From the IMG/VR virus record IMGVR_UViG_3300024273_002055, positions 1-64,000 of that record: DNA of 64,000 bases. One strand, 5' to 3'. This document shows, piece by piece, positions 1 through 7,954 of the stretch. This DNA is from a virus. A program made the translations under genes and the position numbers. Below the pieces are notes generated by a model. That model saw only the letters and a program-made list of their open reading frames with translations. It was not told the origin of the DNA and ran no database searches. Numbering within the stretch: position 1 is the first letter of the stretch; the number at the start of each line of letters is the position of its first letter.

Positions 1-118
1 AATTTTTAATTTTATAAAATTTCTTATATTCTTTTCTGTCTTTTATGACTACAATTCCAATTAAAGTAACAAAAATTACATAAAAAGTTACAATCGACAA
101 TAATTCTAAGTAATTCAT
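1..118 (-). CDS. Membrane peptide, 3' end outside window (partial)
   Basis: The reading frame begins with ATG at 118 and is open to the left edge, giving at least 39 residues. After MNYLELL comes one hydrophobic stretch (about residues 7-25, SIVTFYVIFVTLIGIVVI) and then a lysine- and tyrosine-rich segment, as in a small single-span protein with a cytoplasmic basic tail. It starts two bases after the stop of the lipoprotein gene at 121-1215, so the two are probably co-transcribed. No family is recognised. Confidence 0.5.
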   Translation of the reverse strand, partial: MNYLELLSIVTFYVIFVTLIGIVVIKDRKEYKKFYKIKN

Positions 119-120
119 CT

Positions 121-1215
121 TTAGTTTTTTAAATTATAATAAGTCCAACTAAACTGTTCCATATCTATTCCACTTAACATTTCGCTTACCACTACAGCTG
201 TGCCATAATTTTCTTCAACATTTACATTTCCAAATAAAGAAATATAACCGACAGCATCCGCTCTAAAATGTGCTTGTGATAAACCATCGTAAATAACTTC
301 AGAATTAACAATTGTAAATGGAGCATTCCACTGGCCTTCGCCACCATCTATTTCAAAAGCGTGGTCAGTAGACAGACTAGGCACTATAAGAACATTGTCA
401 ATGTCTCCACTGTAAGCCTGGTCAATGTCTATGCAGTCGTCACCAACATTCCATACTAATAAATTAGAACAATTGACATTTCCACCAAACCATTCTATGC
501 CATCGTCTTGATTGGCAACCACTTCAATGTTGTTAATAGTTGTTAAATTTCCGACTCCAGCCAAAGTTAGTCCATTAATTTCATTACCCTCACCAATATT
601 TGAGCCTCCATGTCTTATCGAAACATAAGATAGAATACCGCTATTATCAAAATCATCAGCTCCGCCATATAAACCATTTTGGTCTGATGCAGGAATTCCT
701 TCAATTTGTATCGATTGCATATTCCCAGGTGCTGATATGGGTGCTTTTCCACATATTATAATACCACCCCACAATCCATAAATATTTTCATTTAAAGAAT
801 TTCCTATCACCTGGCCCACCTGAATATCGTCTGCTATTGATGTGAAAATTATTGGTTGTTCTGGTGTTCCTTGAGCGTTAATCTTACCCCCTCTTGCCAC
901 AATTAAACAAGATGCATTAGCTCCCGTTCCTGCTTCTGCCTTTATAATTGTACCCGGCTCTATTGTTAGAGTGACTCCATCCACAACACTAACCCTACTT
1001 TGGATAATCCATATTTTGTCTGAAGTTAATGTTGTATTTGTTGTAATATTGCCAGTTATAGTATGTTCTGGAAATGTGTGTTCACAAGAGCCATCATTTT
1101 GTTCTGCATGTTGATTGTAGTTGTTAGCAGTAGGGTCAGTGCATCCTTTTTTCTTACAAGAATATAGTGTTAACGAAGCTATAAATGCTAAAATTAATAT
1201 TGTTGTTTTTTTCAT
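121..1215 (-). CDS. Surface lipoprotein with repetitive beta-structure
   Basis: A 364-residue protein. The N-terminus MKKTTILILAFIASLTLYSC is a lipoprotein signal with the lipobox Cys at residue 20, followed by KKK. A short Cys-containing segment (GCTDPTANNYNQ, then DGSC) matches the calcium-binding-like repeat common in Bacteroidota surface proteins. The rest, rich in Gly, Asn, Ile and Val with motifs such as 'VDGVTLTIEPGTIIKAE', resembles flavobacterial lipoproteins predicted to form a right-handed parallel beta-helix. It is probably displayed on the host envelope or released at lysis and was probably acquired from a host. No catalytic motif is evident. Confidence 0.7.
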   Translation of the reverse strand: MKKTTILILAFIASLTLYSCKKKGCTDPTANNYNQHAEQNDGSCEHTFPEHTITGNITTNTTLTSDKIWIIQSRVSVVDGVTLTIEPGTIIKAEAGTGANASCLIVARGGKINAQGTPEQPIIFTSIADDIQVGQVIGNSLNENIYGLWGGIIICGKAPISAPGNMQSIQIEGIPASDQNGLYGGADDFDNSGILSYVSIRHGGSNIGEGNEINGLTLAGVGNLTTINNIEVVANQDDGIEWFGGNVNCSNLLVWNVGDDCIDIDQAYSGDIDNVLIVPSLSTDHAFEIDGGEGQWNAPFTIVNSEVIYDGLSQAHFRADAVGYISLFGNVNVEENYGTAVVVSEMLSGIDMEQFSWTYYNLKN

Positions 1216-1378
1216 CTTTAGTTTTAATAATAAATAAAAGCAATAATTATTAATTTAGCGTTTTACTATTAACAAATTGTTACCATATCACAGTGTTATT
1301 GTTAATGTAGAATTTTTAAAAAAATAATATAAAAATATACTTTTTTTAACTTATTTATGTTTTCAAAAACAGACAAAA

Positions 1379-1678
1379 ATGAGTTTAAAAAAAATGAAAA
1401 AGGAGTATCGTGATACTTCAAAAAAAGAGATTGCAAAAGGTGTTGCTGAAAATTTTACATACGGCTTTTTGGGCTCGACATTAATCGTATTTATTTCTAG
1501 TGGAATAGACATAGCAGTTCTGTTTAGCTATATGGTATACTACTTCTTTTTGGGAAGAGTTGTAAATAGACCCAAATACGTAACATCAATTGGTAAGTTT
1601 ATAGTATTTCCAATACCAACATCAATAGGAGCATTTATTGGGTATAAATTAGCTAATTTTATTTCAGTATTCTTTTAA
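1379..1678 (+). CDS. Small integral membrane protein
   Basis: 99 residues. A basic N-terminus (MSLKKMKKEYRDTSKKEIAKG) is followed by hydrophobic segments around residues 28-40, 43-58 and 72-98, so two or three membrane spans. It sits 10 bases before the DOT1-like gene. Two closely spaced candidate starts exist (1379 and the internal Met six codons on). No family is recognised. Confidence 0.6.
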   Translation: MSLKKMKKEYRDTSKKEIAKGVAENFTYGFLGSTLIVFISSGIDIAVLFSYMVYYFFLGRVVNRPKYVTSIGKFIVFPIPTSIGAFIGYKLANFISVFF

Positions 1679-1688
1679 TTATATATTT

Positions 1689-2255
1689 ATGGGTATGAAT
1701 GAAATTTTAAAAAAAATTTACGAATCTTCAGCATACACTAAAGAAGTTAAGAACGAAACTGTTTTTAATGAAAATACAGTAGGAAGCCCAGTATACGGAG
1801 AAGTAACTCAAAGTGGCACTGAAGCTATAATAGATAAGTTTTCAGAATACTTTAATGTAGACACTGTATTTTATGACTTGGGCTCTGGATTAGGTAAAAT
1901 GGTGGCTCATGTTGGATTGACTGTGGGAGCAAAATCAATAGGTATAGAATACAGTAAAGAAAGACATGGTGGAGCAAGTGTGATGAAGGATAACTACATC
2001 CCAGATTGTGATAATGTATCATTCAAAAATGGAAATGTATTAGACTTTGACCTTTCCGATGCTACAGTTATATATATGGATAATACAGTTTTTCCAAAAC
2101 ACATAGATTTAGAAATATACAAAAAATTAAGTAGTGGCTGTCTAGTGTTGTATAAAAAGAAGTTAATTGGCATAGAAGAAGAACAGAACTTTCAAAGAGA
2201 CTTAGTGGACAGAACATATCATCAAAGAGGTTTATATTGGATGACTAAATCTTAA
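1689..2255 (+). CDS. DOT1-like SAM-dependent methyltransferase
   Basis: 188 residues with a class I methyltransferase core. YGEVT (36-40) precedes the SAM-binding loop DLGSGLGK (63-70) and the acidic end of strand 2 GIEYSKERH (85-93). This order, including the YGE segment before DLGSG, is that of the DOT1 / histone H3-K79 methyltransferase superfamily rather than of DNA methyltransferases. NGNVLDFD (about 116-123) would contact the adenine. The substrate is unknown; a basic host or phage protein is a reasonable guess. A SET-domain methyltransferase lies 3 kb downstream on the same strand. Start is ATG 1689, with ATG 1695 as alternative. Confidence 0.7.
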   Translation: MGMNEILKKIYESSAYTKEVKNETVFNENTVGSPVYGEVTQSGTEAIIDKFSEYFNVDTVFYDLGSGLGKMVAHVGLTVGAKSIGIEYSKERHGGASVMKDNYIPDCDNVSFKNGNVLDFDLSDATVIYMDNTVFPKHIDLEIYKKLSSGCLVLYKKKLIGIEEEQNFQRDLVDRTYHQRGLYWMTKS

Positions 2256-2258
2256 AAT

Positions 2259-2290
2259 TTGTAATATTTTCTATTAAACTACGTTATTAA
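2259..2290 (+). promoter_or_regulatory. Phage promoter, TTG-N20-CGTT class
   Basis: TTGTAATATTTT begins at 2259 and CGTTATTAA at 2282, with exactly 20 bases between the TTG and the CG. The same two blocks with the same spacing occur at 6024, 8016, 9324 and 12659 on this strand and at 52140 and 57407 on the other. The start codon of the next gene is at 2294. Confidence 0.7.
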
Positions 2291-2293
2291 CGT

Positions 2294-2632
2294 ATGATTT
2301 ATGAAAAAGAAATAAAAGGAGAAATTATAAATATTGAAGTTGGAATGGGCGCAACTAAAAGTGTTGGAAGTGATTCATATCCATATACTGTAATTAAAGT
2401 TCAGAGTAATGGAAGTGAAATACATGCACAACGTGATATATCAACTCCAACTGAAGATAGCGAATATTACGGCAATCAATCTTACACCTATGTCCCAGAC
2501 CCAGAATCAGAAATTGAAATTTTTACTCTAAGAAAAAATGGATATTTTGTAAAAAAAGGAAAACCGTTAAACTATTATTGGGATAGCATATGTCTTGGTA
2601 CAAGAAGATGTTATAGAGACCCCTCTTTTTAA
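2294..2632 (+). CDS. Hypothetical protein behind a phage promoter
   Basis: 112 residues, soluble and probably mostly beta-strand (alternating hydrophobic residues such as EIINIEV and YTVIKVQ). Not assignable to a family. The start at 2294 lies only about 8 bases after the CGTTATT box, so the transcript leader must be very short. It is the first gene of a unit that continues towards the subtilase, although structured DNA at 2637-2766 separates them. Confidence 0.6.
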   Translation: MIYEKEIKGEIINIEVGMGATKSVGSDSYPYTVIKVQSNGSEIHAQRDISTPTEDSEYYGNQSYTYVPDPESEIEIFTLRKNGYFVKKGKPLNYYWDSICLGTRRCYRDPSF

Positions 2633-2636
2633 AAAA

Positions 2637-2766
2637 ACAAGTATTAATACTTATAAGTATCGTAACTTATACTTATAGGGAACTATAGGTGCACATGTAT
2701 TTTAAACATATACACCACCCAAATTTCATGGTTTTACTAAGGTTGTAACTATATATTGCTGTAACC
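2637..2766 (+). promoter_or_regulatory. Three consecutive hairpins in the subtilase leader
   Basis: The gap holds an imperfect palindrome around AAGTATTAATACTT (2639-2652) and ATAAGTAT/ATACTTAT (8 bp stem, about 2653-2676), a longer stem from GGG at 2678 through GGTGcACATGT to ACATatACACCaCCC at 2720, and GGTTGTA/TGTAACC (2741-2766, two G-U pairs). An A-rich run then leads directly to the subtilase ATG. None is followed by a T-run on this strand, so they are more likely leader structure or processing sites than terminators. Confidence 0.4.
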
Positions 2767-2783
2767 AAAAAAAAACAAAAAAC

Positions 2784-4400
2784 ATGAAAAAGATTATTAT
2801 CAACTTATCACTATTAGCATTAGGACTAATAATGTCAAACACCTTAACTGCTCAAGCGTCATCTGTATGGGCTACTGTTGAAAGTTTAGAAGCACTAAAA
2901 CAAGACAAAAACTTTCAAGACTTACAACAAGAATTAAACTTAAAGTACGAACAAGCTTTATCATCTTCAAAAAAAGAACATTTACAAAAAGTTTATGAAT
3001 TTAAATGTGAATGTGATGAAGTAGACCTTTATACATCAATGCACAAAATTAATTCAGTTAACAAAATTGAATATGGACCTAAATACGAAAGCTTATCAGA
3101 ACCAAATGACTATAATTCATTAAGCACAAACTCAAGTTGGCATCTAGATTTAATTAATGCTCAATTAGCTTGGCAATTTACACATGGAAATATTGACATT
3201 GCTATATCAGACCAAAACTACTTTGTAGAACATGAAGAGCTAATTGGTGCAGTATCTTACCATGACACCACCAACACCTCTTCTCAGACTCACGGTACTG
3301 CAGTAGCTATAACAGCTGCAGGAAACACAAATAATGGCGTAGGTCTTTCTAGCATTGGATACAACTCAACTCTTTCGCTATATAGAATGAACTATGGAGA
3401 AGTTTTATCTGCTTCATATAATGGAGCTAAAGTAATAAACTTAAGCTGGACTAGTGGATGTGCCTATAACCAATATTTACAAGATGCAATAAATGAAGTT
3501 TACGAAAATGGAACATTTATAGTGGCCGCAGCTGGTAATGGCTCTACATGTGGAGGCTCAGAAGCATTAGTTTATCCCGCTGCTTATGACAACGTATTTG
3601 CTGTGTCTAGCGTTGGAGAAAATGATTCTCACGAAAACCCAAACGGAGCCACTCATCAACACAACAGTTCTGTTGACATAATGGCTCCTGGGTATGATGT
3701 TCCGATAAGTGCCGCTCCAGGATGGTACCTATATGGTAGTGGAACTTCTTATGCGTCTCCAATGGTTGCTGGAACTGTGGGGCTTATGATTTCAGTTAAT
3801 CCAGACATTACAAATGAAGAAATAGAAACAATATTATCTCAAACAGCTTGGAACATTGATGAAGCAAACCCTAGTTACATTGGAAAAATGGGCTCTGGTA
3901 GGCTAGATGCAGGATATGCTGTTGCTCAAGTTCAAAGAAATTTAGATATTGCTGCTGCAAATGATAATAATGATGATGGGAATAATGGTCACGGAAATGA
4001 TGAAGATGGTGTAGATGACACCAACCCAGGAAATGGGCACGGAAATTCAAACCCAAGTTATGAACATGCAAAACCATCAAAAGGAGACAATGTACATGTA
4101 GGCGATGTCGTAGATAATCCAAATGGAGGTTCGAACAATGTGCACAAATCATTTTCCGATGCTAGTATCAATAGGATAGTTGTATTTCCAAACCCTTCTC
4201 ATGGAGACTTTAGAATAAAGTGGAAAGGAATGGATATGGAGCTTTTATATATTTACAATTCCAACTTTCAGATAGTACAAAGACATAGAGTGGAAATGTA
4301 TAACCAAATTAGCCTAACGCTATTACAGCCTGGTAATTACGTGGCAATGTTAGTGGATAGCAATGGAACTAGATATAGAAAGAGAATAATAATTTTTTAA
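2784..4400 (+). CDS. Secreted subtilisin-like serine protease with T9SS C-terminal domain
   Basis: 538 residues. A Sec signal peptide (about 1-24, ending LTAQA) is followed by a pro-like region and a peptidase S8 domain. The triad reads Asp143 (AISDQN), His170 (THGTAV) and Ser322 (GTSYASP), with oxyanion Asn252 (AAAGNGS). A low-complexity Asn/Gly/Asp/His linker (about 393-450) leads to a Bacteroidota type-A T9SS sorting domain: VFPNPSHGDF, then strands ending in RKRIIIF. The protein should be exported and anchored or released by the host type IX secretion system. It may act on host or neighbour surface proteins, or help degrade exopolymer-associated protein. Such a cargo protein is unusual in a phage. 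Confidence 0.88.
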   Translation: MKKIIINLSLLALGLIMSNTLTAQASSVWATVESLEALKQDKNFQDLQQELNLKYEQALSSSKKEHLQKVYEFKCECDEVDLYTSMHKINSVNKIEYGPKYESLSEPNDYNSLSTNSSWHLDLINAQLAWQFTHGNIDIAISDQNYFVEHEELIGAVSYHDTTNTSSQTHGTAVAITAAGNTNNGVGLSSIGYNSTLSLYRMNYGEVLSASYNGAKVINLSWTSGCAYNQYLQDAINEVYENGTFIVAAAGNGSTCGGSEALVYPAAYDNVFAVSSVGENDSHENPNGATHQHNSSVDIMAPGYDVPISAAPGWYLYGSGTSYASPMVAGTVGLMISVNPDITNEEIETILSQTAWNIDEANPSYIGKMGSGRLDAGYAVAQVQRNLDIAAANDNNDDGNNGHGNDEDGVDDTNPGNGHGNSNPSYEHAKPSKGDNVHVGDVVDNPNGGSNNVHKSFSDASINRIVVFPNPSHGDFRIKWKGMDMELLYIYNSNFQIVQRHRVEMYNQISLTLLQPGNYVAMLVDSNGTRYRKRIIIF

Positions 4401-4401
4401 T

Positions 4402-4485
4402 ATGAAAAAAAACTTAAGACTTTTTATTAGTATTTTCTTGACTAATTTTATAATATTGCAATTAATTAAAACTATAATAACATAG
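4402..4485 (+). CDS. 27-residue membrane micropeptide (tentative)
   Basis: ATG at 4402, one base after the subtilase stop, opens a 27-codon frame (MKKNLRLFISIFLTNFIILQ...) ending TAG at 4485, just before the terminator hairpin. A basic N-terminus plus a continuous hydrophobic stretch is what a small membrane or toxin-like peptide looks like. In AT-rich DNA such frames also arise by chance, so this is a weak call. Confidence 0.3.
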   Translation: MKKNLRLFISIFLTNFIILQLIKTIIT

Positions 4486-4493
4486 AAACATAA

Positions 4494-4521
4494 AAACCTC
4501 ACTATTTAAGTGAGGTTTTTA
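4494..4521 (+). terminator. Rho-independent terminator after the subtilase
   Basis: AACCTCAC - loop TATTTA - GTGAGGTT followed by a T-run (AACCTCAC begins at 4496). A perfect GC-containing stem in otherwise AT-only DNA. Confidence 0.8.
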
Positions 4522-4540
4522 TGTTTATTAATAAAAATTA

Positions 4541-4753
4541 ATGAAATTATTTAATAAAAAAATGAAAAGTGAAATTGACGTTGACATTGACATTGATAGA
4601 TTAAAGGCTATAAGTGAAAATATAAACAAGTGTGTAAATCGTTATTTTAGAATTAAAATAAAGAAGAACATAAGAACTTTCACTGGTATAAATGTGGACA
4701 GATTTAATTTGCTTAATATTTATAAACAAAAAAATGACAAAATCAAAAATTAA
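4541..4753 (+). CDS. Small basic hypothetical protein
   Basis: 70 residues, Lys-rich, with an Asp/Ile repeat (EIDVDIDIDR) near the N-terminus and a helical, basic C-terminus. It overlaps the next gene by 20 bases. Starts about 20 bases after the terminator, so it needs its own promoter, which I cannot identify. No family recognised. Confidence 0.45.
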   Translation: MKLFNKKMKSEIDVDIDIDRLKAISENINKCVNRYFRIKIKKNIRTFTGINVDRFNLLNIYKQKNDKIKN

Positions 4754-4943
4754 AAAAATTTCAAAACATGCATTTCACATATTGCCAATAGTTGGTTTAG
4801 GTATATGTGGGATACTTTATCCAGGATGGATAAAAAACGGATATCTATATGAATGGTACCCAACTATTGCGGCTGGGATTGCTGTCTATGGAGGGTTTAT
4901 AGCTAACTTAGTCTGGTACATAAAACAAAGGAAACACCTTTAA
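4734..4943 (+). CDS. Small two-span membrane protein
   Basis: 69 residues from ATG 4734: a basic start (MTKSKIKKISKHAF), a first hydrophobic span (HILPIVGLGICGILYPG), a loop (WIKNGYLYEWYP) and a second span (TIAAGIAVYGGFIANLVWYI) ending KQRKHL. An upstream in-frame ATG at 4692 would lie well inside the preceding gene and lengthen it with an unnatural MWTDLIC stretch, so 4734 is preferred. Holin-like size and topology, but without further support. Confidence 0.55.
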   Translation: MTKSKIKKISKHAFHILPIVGLGICGILYPGWIKNGYLYEWYPTIAAGIAVYGGFIANLVWYIKQRKHL

Positions 4944-4946
4944 AAA

Positions 4947-5378
4947 ATGAATACTATTATACTATTTTCAATATATATATTATTTATAATTATATCTGGT
5001 GCATCTGAGGCTGTGATGGATAAAATTCAATTTCATTATAACAAATCTATCTTTTTACAATTTAAAAAACAGCTATTCTGGGACCCTAGCATGTCTTGGA
5101 AGAACAAATATAAAAATGGAGACCCTAAGCAAGGTTGTAAATTCATTTTCTCCACTACATACTTTGTTTTTGCCACTGATGCATGGCACTTATTTAAATT
5201 CCTAAAAAACACATTCATATTTGCGTCAATTGGAATAGCAATGTATGCACAAACTTGTGCTTTAAAGGATTTTGATTTATCTAAAATTTTAACTATATTG
5301 CTATTTGTAATATTAGGAAGAGCCTTTTACGGCTTATCTTTTAATTTATGTTTTGATAAAATATTAAAATCAGATTGA
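4947..5378 (+). CDS. Membrane protein, three predicted spans
   Basis: 143 residues. One N-terminal hydrophobic segment (IILFSIYILFIIISG), a long polar loop with aromatic residues (FWDPSMSWKNKYKNGDPKQG), then two hydrophobic segments near residues 85-105 and 112-130. It starts three bases after the previous gene and its TGA overlaps the TTG start of the SET gene, so translation is probably coupled. No family recognised. Confidence 0.55.
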   Translation: MNTIILFSIYILFIIISGASEAVMDKIQFHYNKSIFLQFKKQLFWDPSMSWKNKYKNGDPKQGCKFIFSTTYFVFATDAWHLFKFLKNTFIFASIGIAMYAQTCALKDFDLSKILTILLFVILGRAFYGLSFNLCFDKILKSD

Positions 5379-5767
5379 AACTATTTGTTAGTAATAAAAT
5401 TGAAGTTAGAGATTCCAGCCTATCAGGAAGGGGTGTTTTTGCCAATAAAGATATAAAGGCGGGGGAAATATTAGAAGAATGTCATCATGTTATTTTAGAA
5501 AACACATTTAAAACTCAAGACCCCATGTTACAAACGTACATTTTCTCTTGGCCTAAAGGCTCTCACGGAGGGAAAAACTCATCTTCTGTAGTTCTGGGTA
5601 TGGGCTCTATATTTAACCACAGTGATAATAATAATGCTGATTGGGTCACAGATGAAATTAGGAACTTGTATTCATTTTATGCAATAAAAGACATAAAAAA
5701 AGATGAAGAGATATTTACTAATTATGGCATAATGTACAAAGATGTTGTGGGTACTAATAACAAATAA
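5375..5767 (+). CDS. SET-domain protein methyltransferase
   Basis: 130 residues covering a minimal SET domain: GRGVFA (18-23) with KAGEIL (28-33) at the N-terminal strands, GSIFNHSDNNN (77-87) for the RFxNHSC-type SAM-binding motif, and DEEIFTNYG (110-118) for the GEEL..DY motif. These families transfer methyl from SAM to lysine side chains. The start must be the TTG at 5375 (overlapping the upstream TGA), because the first ATG would remove the SxxGRGVFA strand. With the DOT1-like gene at 1689 this gives two eukaryote-like protein methyltransferase folds within 4 kb. The substrate is unknown. Confidence 0.8.
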   Translation: MKLFVSNKIEVRDSSLSGRGVFANKDIKAGEILEECHHVILENTFKTQDPMLQTYIFSWPKGSHGGKNSSSVVLGMGSIFNHSDNNNADWVTDEIRNLYSFYAIKDIKKDEEIFTNYGIMYKDVVGTNNK

Positions 5768-5778
5768 AAAAACAAACA

Positions 5779-6015
5779 ATGAGTGATAGAGCAAAAAAAA
5801 GGTACGCAAATAAGCAATTGAAAAAGAATTTAGAAAAGCAAAGCTTAAGTATAGGCGAAACAAGCATTTTTAACAAAAGTTTTATGATAGATTCAAAAAA
5901 ACTTGATTCTATAGAGAAAATACAAAAGGCATTTGAACTAATTAAAATTAAGTTCAACCCACCAAATGAAGAGGCTTACAATGAATATTCAGATATACTT
6001 TCCGATTATGAATGA
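5779..6015 (+). CDS. Small charged helical protein
   Basis: 78 residues. A basic, probably helical N-terminus (SDRAKKRYANKQLKKNLEKQ) and an acidic C-terminus (EEAYNEYSDILSDYE). Follows the SET gene by 11 bases and ends just before a phage promoter. No family recognised. Confidence 0.45.
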   Translation: MSDRAKKRYANKQLKKNLEKQSLSIGETSIFNKSFMIDSKKLDSIEKIQKAFELIKIKFNPPNEEAYNEYSDILSDYE

Positions 6016-6023
6016 GGAATAAA

Positions 6024-6057
6024 ATGTAATATTTTATAAAAAAATTCGTTATAATAA
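6024..6057 (+). promoter_or_regulatory. Phage promoter, TTG-N20-CGTT class
   Basis: aTGTAATATTTT begins at 6024 and TCGTTATAATAA at 6046. Twenty bases separate the TG from the CG. The best match to the CGTTATAATAA block in the window. Drives 6078-6846. Confidence 0.7.
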
Positions 6058-6077
6058 GGAATTAAAAAAATTAAAAC

Positions 6078-6278
6078 ATGTATTGGATTTGGAGAAAAAT
6101 TATTAGAAGACCAGTCTCATCAATTTCTTTGTTGAGGAACACAGAGCTTTTTTTGGAAATAGAAAGAAAGTCAGATAGACAATTGCTAAACAATCTTAAT
6201 AAGAGATATCAAAAAAATAAATCAATAATAGATTTATATGAACAACAACCGAGACACATAATAGACGAACCAGGTTAA
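6078..6278 (+). CDS. Small hypothetical protein
   Basis: 66 residues; N-terminus aromatic and basic (MYWIWRKIIRRP), remainder helical and charged (LFLEIERKSDRQLLNNLNKRYQKN). First gene behind the promoter at 6024, followed after 10 bases by the 185-residue gene. No family recognised; a membrane-peripheral role is possible given the amphipathic N-terminus. Confidence 0.5.
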   Translation: MYWIWRKIIRRPVSSISLLRNTELFLEIERKSDRQLLNNLNKRYQKNKSIIDLYEQQPRHIIDEPG

Positions 6279-6288
6279 TATATTAGTA

Positions 6289-6846
6289 ATGAAATTTGTT
6301 GAAAACGTAATACATAACTCACTAACAATTAAAGGTATAACTGTTGAGCTTTTTATATTAAAACAAAATAAAATTGTTACTCAAAAAGTTTTTGATGACT
6401 ATGAGATGTTTGAAGATACAGATGGTAAAATATACTATGTTGAGCACAATATGATTGGTTTAGAATTAAATCTATTTAGACCCATCTTAATTTCTAAGTC
6501 TGAAATGCCACTGAAAGGAGACATGATTTTATTTACTAACATTTTTGAAACTGGTGAATGTTCAATTGAAAATGCAGAAAAAAACTTATCAAACAAAGAT
6601 GTTTATAATTTTCACACCAACAAAAAAGAGATTTATAAAATAATTGTTAACTATAATGAATTTGAATTTAAAAGTCATTTAGAAAACATAAAAAAAGGCT
6701 CTTGGGTTCATGGACAACAATTTTTTGTTGAATGCGATTCTGGTGTTTACGACAAAAATAGATTAAAAGAAGTGGATTATAATTTATATGACTCTTCTTT
6801 AAGTATATTTAAAATCAAAGAACCTATCGTAATACATATGTTTTAA
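6289..6846 (+). CDS. Hypothetical soluble protein
   Basis: 185 residues, mixed alpha/beta, rich in Lys, Glu, Phe and Asn, with no signal peptide, membrane span or cysteine cluster. It shares the promoter at 6024 with the preceding small gene and converges on the T9SS-type gene at 6890. Not recognised. Confidence 0.55.
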   Translation: MKFVENVIHNSLTIKGITVELFILKQNKIVTQKVFDDYEMFEDTDGKIYYVEHNMIGLELNLFRPILISKSEMPLKGDMILFTNIFETGECSIENAEKNLSNKDVYNFHTNKKEIYKIIVNYNEFEFKSHLENIKKGSWVHGQQFFVECDSGVYDKNRLKEVDYNLYDSSLSIFKIKEPIVIHMF

Positions 6847-6889
6847 GATATTTATTTTAATATTAAAAAGAGAAAATAAACAAATATAA

Positions 6890-7954
6890 CTATCTGTTAT
6901 ATATTTTTTCAGAAGAGCCATCTTGATACATTATGACTACTATACCCCTATAACTTCCATCAACCTCTTGCCCTGACAGGTTAAACCTTTTATATATTGA
7001 CTTTTTTTGATAGTTTCTTACAACAGATATTGGTCCAAAAGTTTCACTTTTACCATCATTATCATACTGAACAAGTCTGTAATAAGTTATTTCATTAAAT
7101 CTATCGTCAGGATAATGATAATCTATTTTAGAAACACTATGTCCAGCAGCGCCTTGCACATTTATTACTGTCCAAATCTCGCCATCAGTTGAGCTTTCTA
7201 CCATAAAGTAATCAGAGTTATACTCTGATTCTGTAGTCCAATTTATAAAATTATATTCATCAATAGGCTCAGCTTCAAAAGAAGACAGTTCAACTGGTAG
7301 AGATGTTGGAGACACTTCATAAAGTTCAAAATTATCCATCCACCACTCTTCCCCTGCTCTAGTGACTCTTGCGTAAACATCTATTGCAATCTGAGTAGGC
7401 CCCGCAGGAACATAAAGTTCAATGTAAGAATAGCCATCTCCAGTACCATTTCTATCACCACCAGAGGAAGGTTGAAAAGTTGTTAAATAGCCTGTGGATA
7501 TTTTTCCAGCAGTAGCTGTGGATGAATAGTCCCATGTCGCATTATTAAATCCTTTAACTCTTATTTCACTAACAAAACCTCCGCCATTCTTGCTTAGTTG
7601 AACATCTATGTAATCACCACCATCTAAACCCGCAGTAGACGCTGTAGGGCTAGTTATTGTTTGAGCAGCTAATCGCATTCTAAATATATGGTCTTTACCG
7701 TTATCAACAGTTATGTTTGGGAGTGAATACCAATCTTCCTCCCTTGCATTGTTACCACCTCCATATATTACTGCACTAGAAGATGGAGATACTGATATAT
7801 TATTAAAATAACCTGTAGTAGCAGCTGGCGTCCACCATGCACCACTCCAGTCGAATGATTCAATATAGTCAGAAGCTATTAGAGTTTCCGTGTTTTGAGA
7901 TTTTAAGGTGCTTACAAAAGTTAAAAATAGAGTAATTAAGATAAAGTTTTTCAT
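6890..7954 (-). CDS. Secreted protein with Bacteroidota T9SS-type C-terminal region
   Basis: 354 residues. A signal peptide (MKNFILITLFLTFVSTLKSQ) precedes a jelly-roll-like beta domain (about 25-210, 'YVPAGPTQIAIDVYARV', 'EEWWMDNFELYEV'). Then comes the module LPVELSSFEA - WTTESEYNSDYFMVE - YYRLVQYD, which in Bacteroidota precedes the sorting domain. The last 35 residues (FNLSGQEVDG...GIVVIMYQDGS) look like a type-A T9SS tail. Probably exported to the surface of the infected cell, or released. A carbohydrate- or cell-binding role is possible but not shown. On this strand a TATATTTG box at about 7969 matches the host -7 element. Confidence 0.7.
   Translation of the reverse strand: MKNFILITLFLTFVSTLKSQNTETLIASDYIESFDWSGAWWTPAATTGYFNNISVSPSSSAVIYGGGNNAREEDWYSLPNITVDNGKDHIFRMRLAAQTITSPTASTAGLDGGDYIDVQLSKNGGGFVSEIRVKGFNNATWDYSSTATAGKISTGYLTTFQPSSGGDRNGTGDGYSYIELYVPAGPTQIAIDVYARVTRAGEEWWMDNFELYEVSPTSLPVELSSFEAEPIDEYNFINWTTESEYNSDYFMVESSTDGEIWTVINVQGAAGHSVSKIDYHYPDDRFNEITYYRLVQYDNDGKSETFGPISVVRNYQKKSIYKRFNLSGQEVDGSYRGIVVIMYQDGSSEKIYNR

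Noticed and set aside
3871-4152. A 93-residue His/Leu-rich frame on the minus strand
   Set aside because: It lies antisense within the linker-coding part of the subtilase gene; its composition is the complement of Asn/Gly/Asp codons, so it is a shadow.
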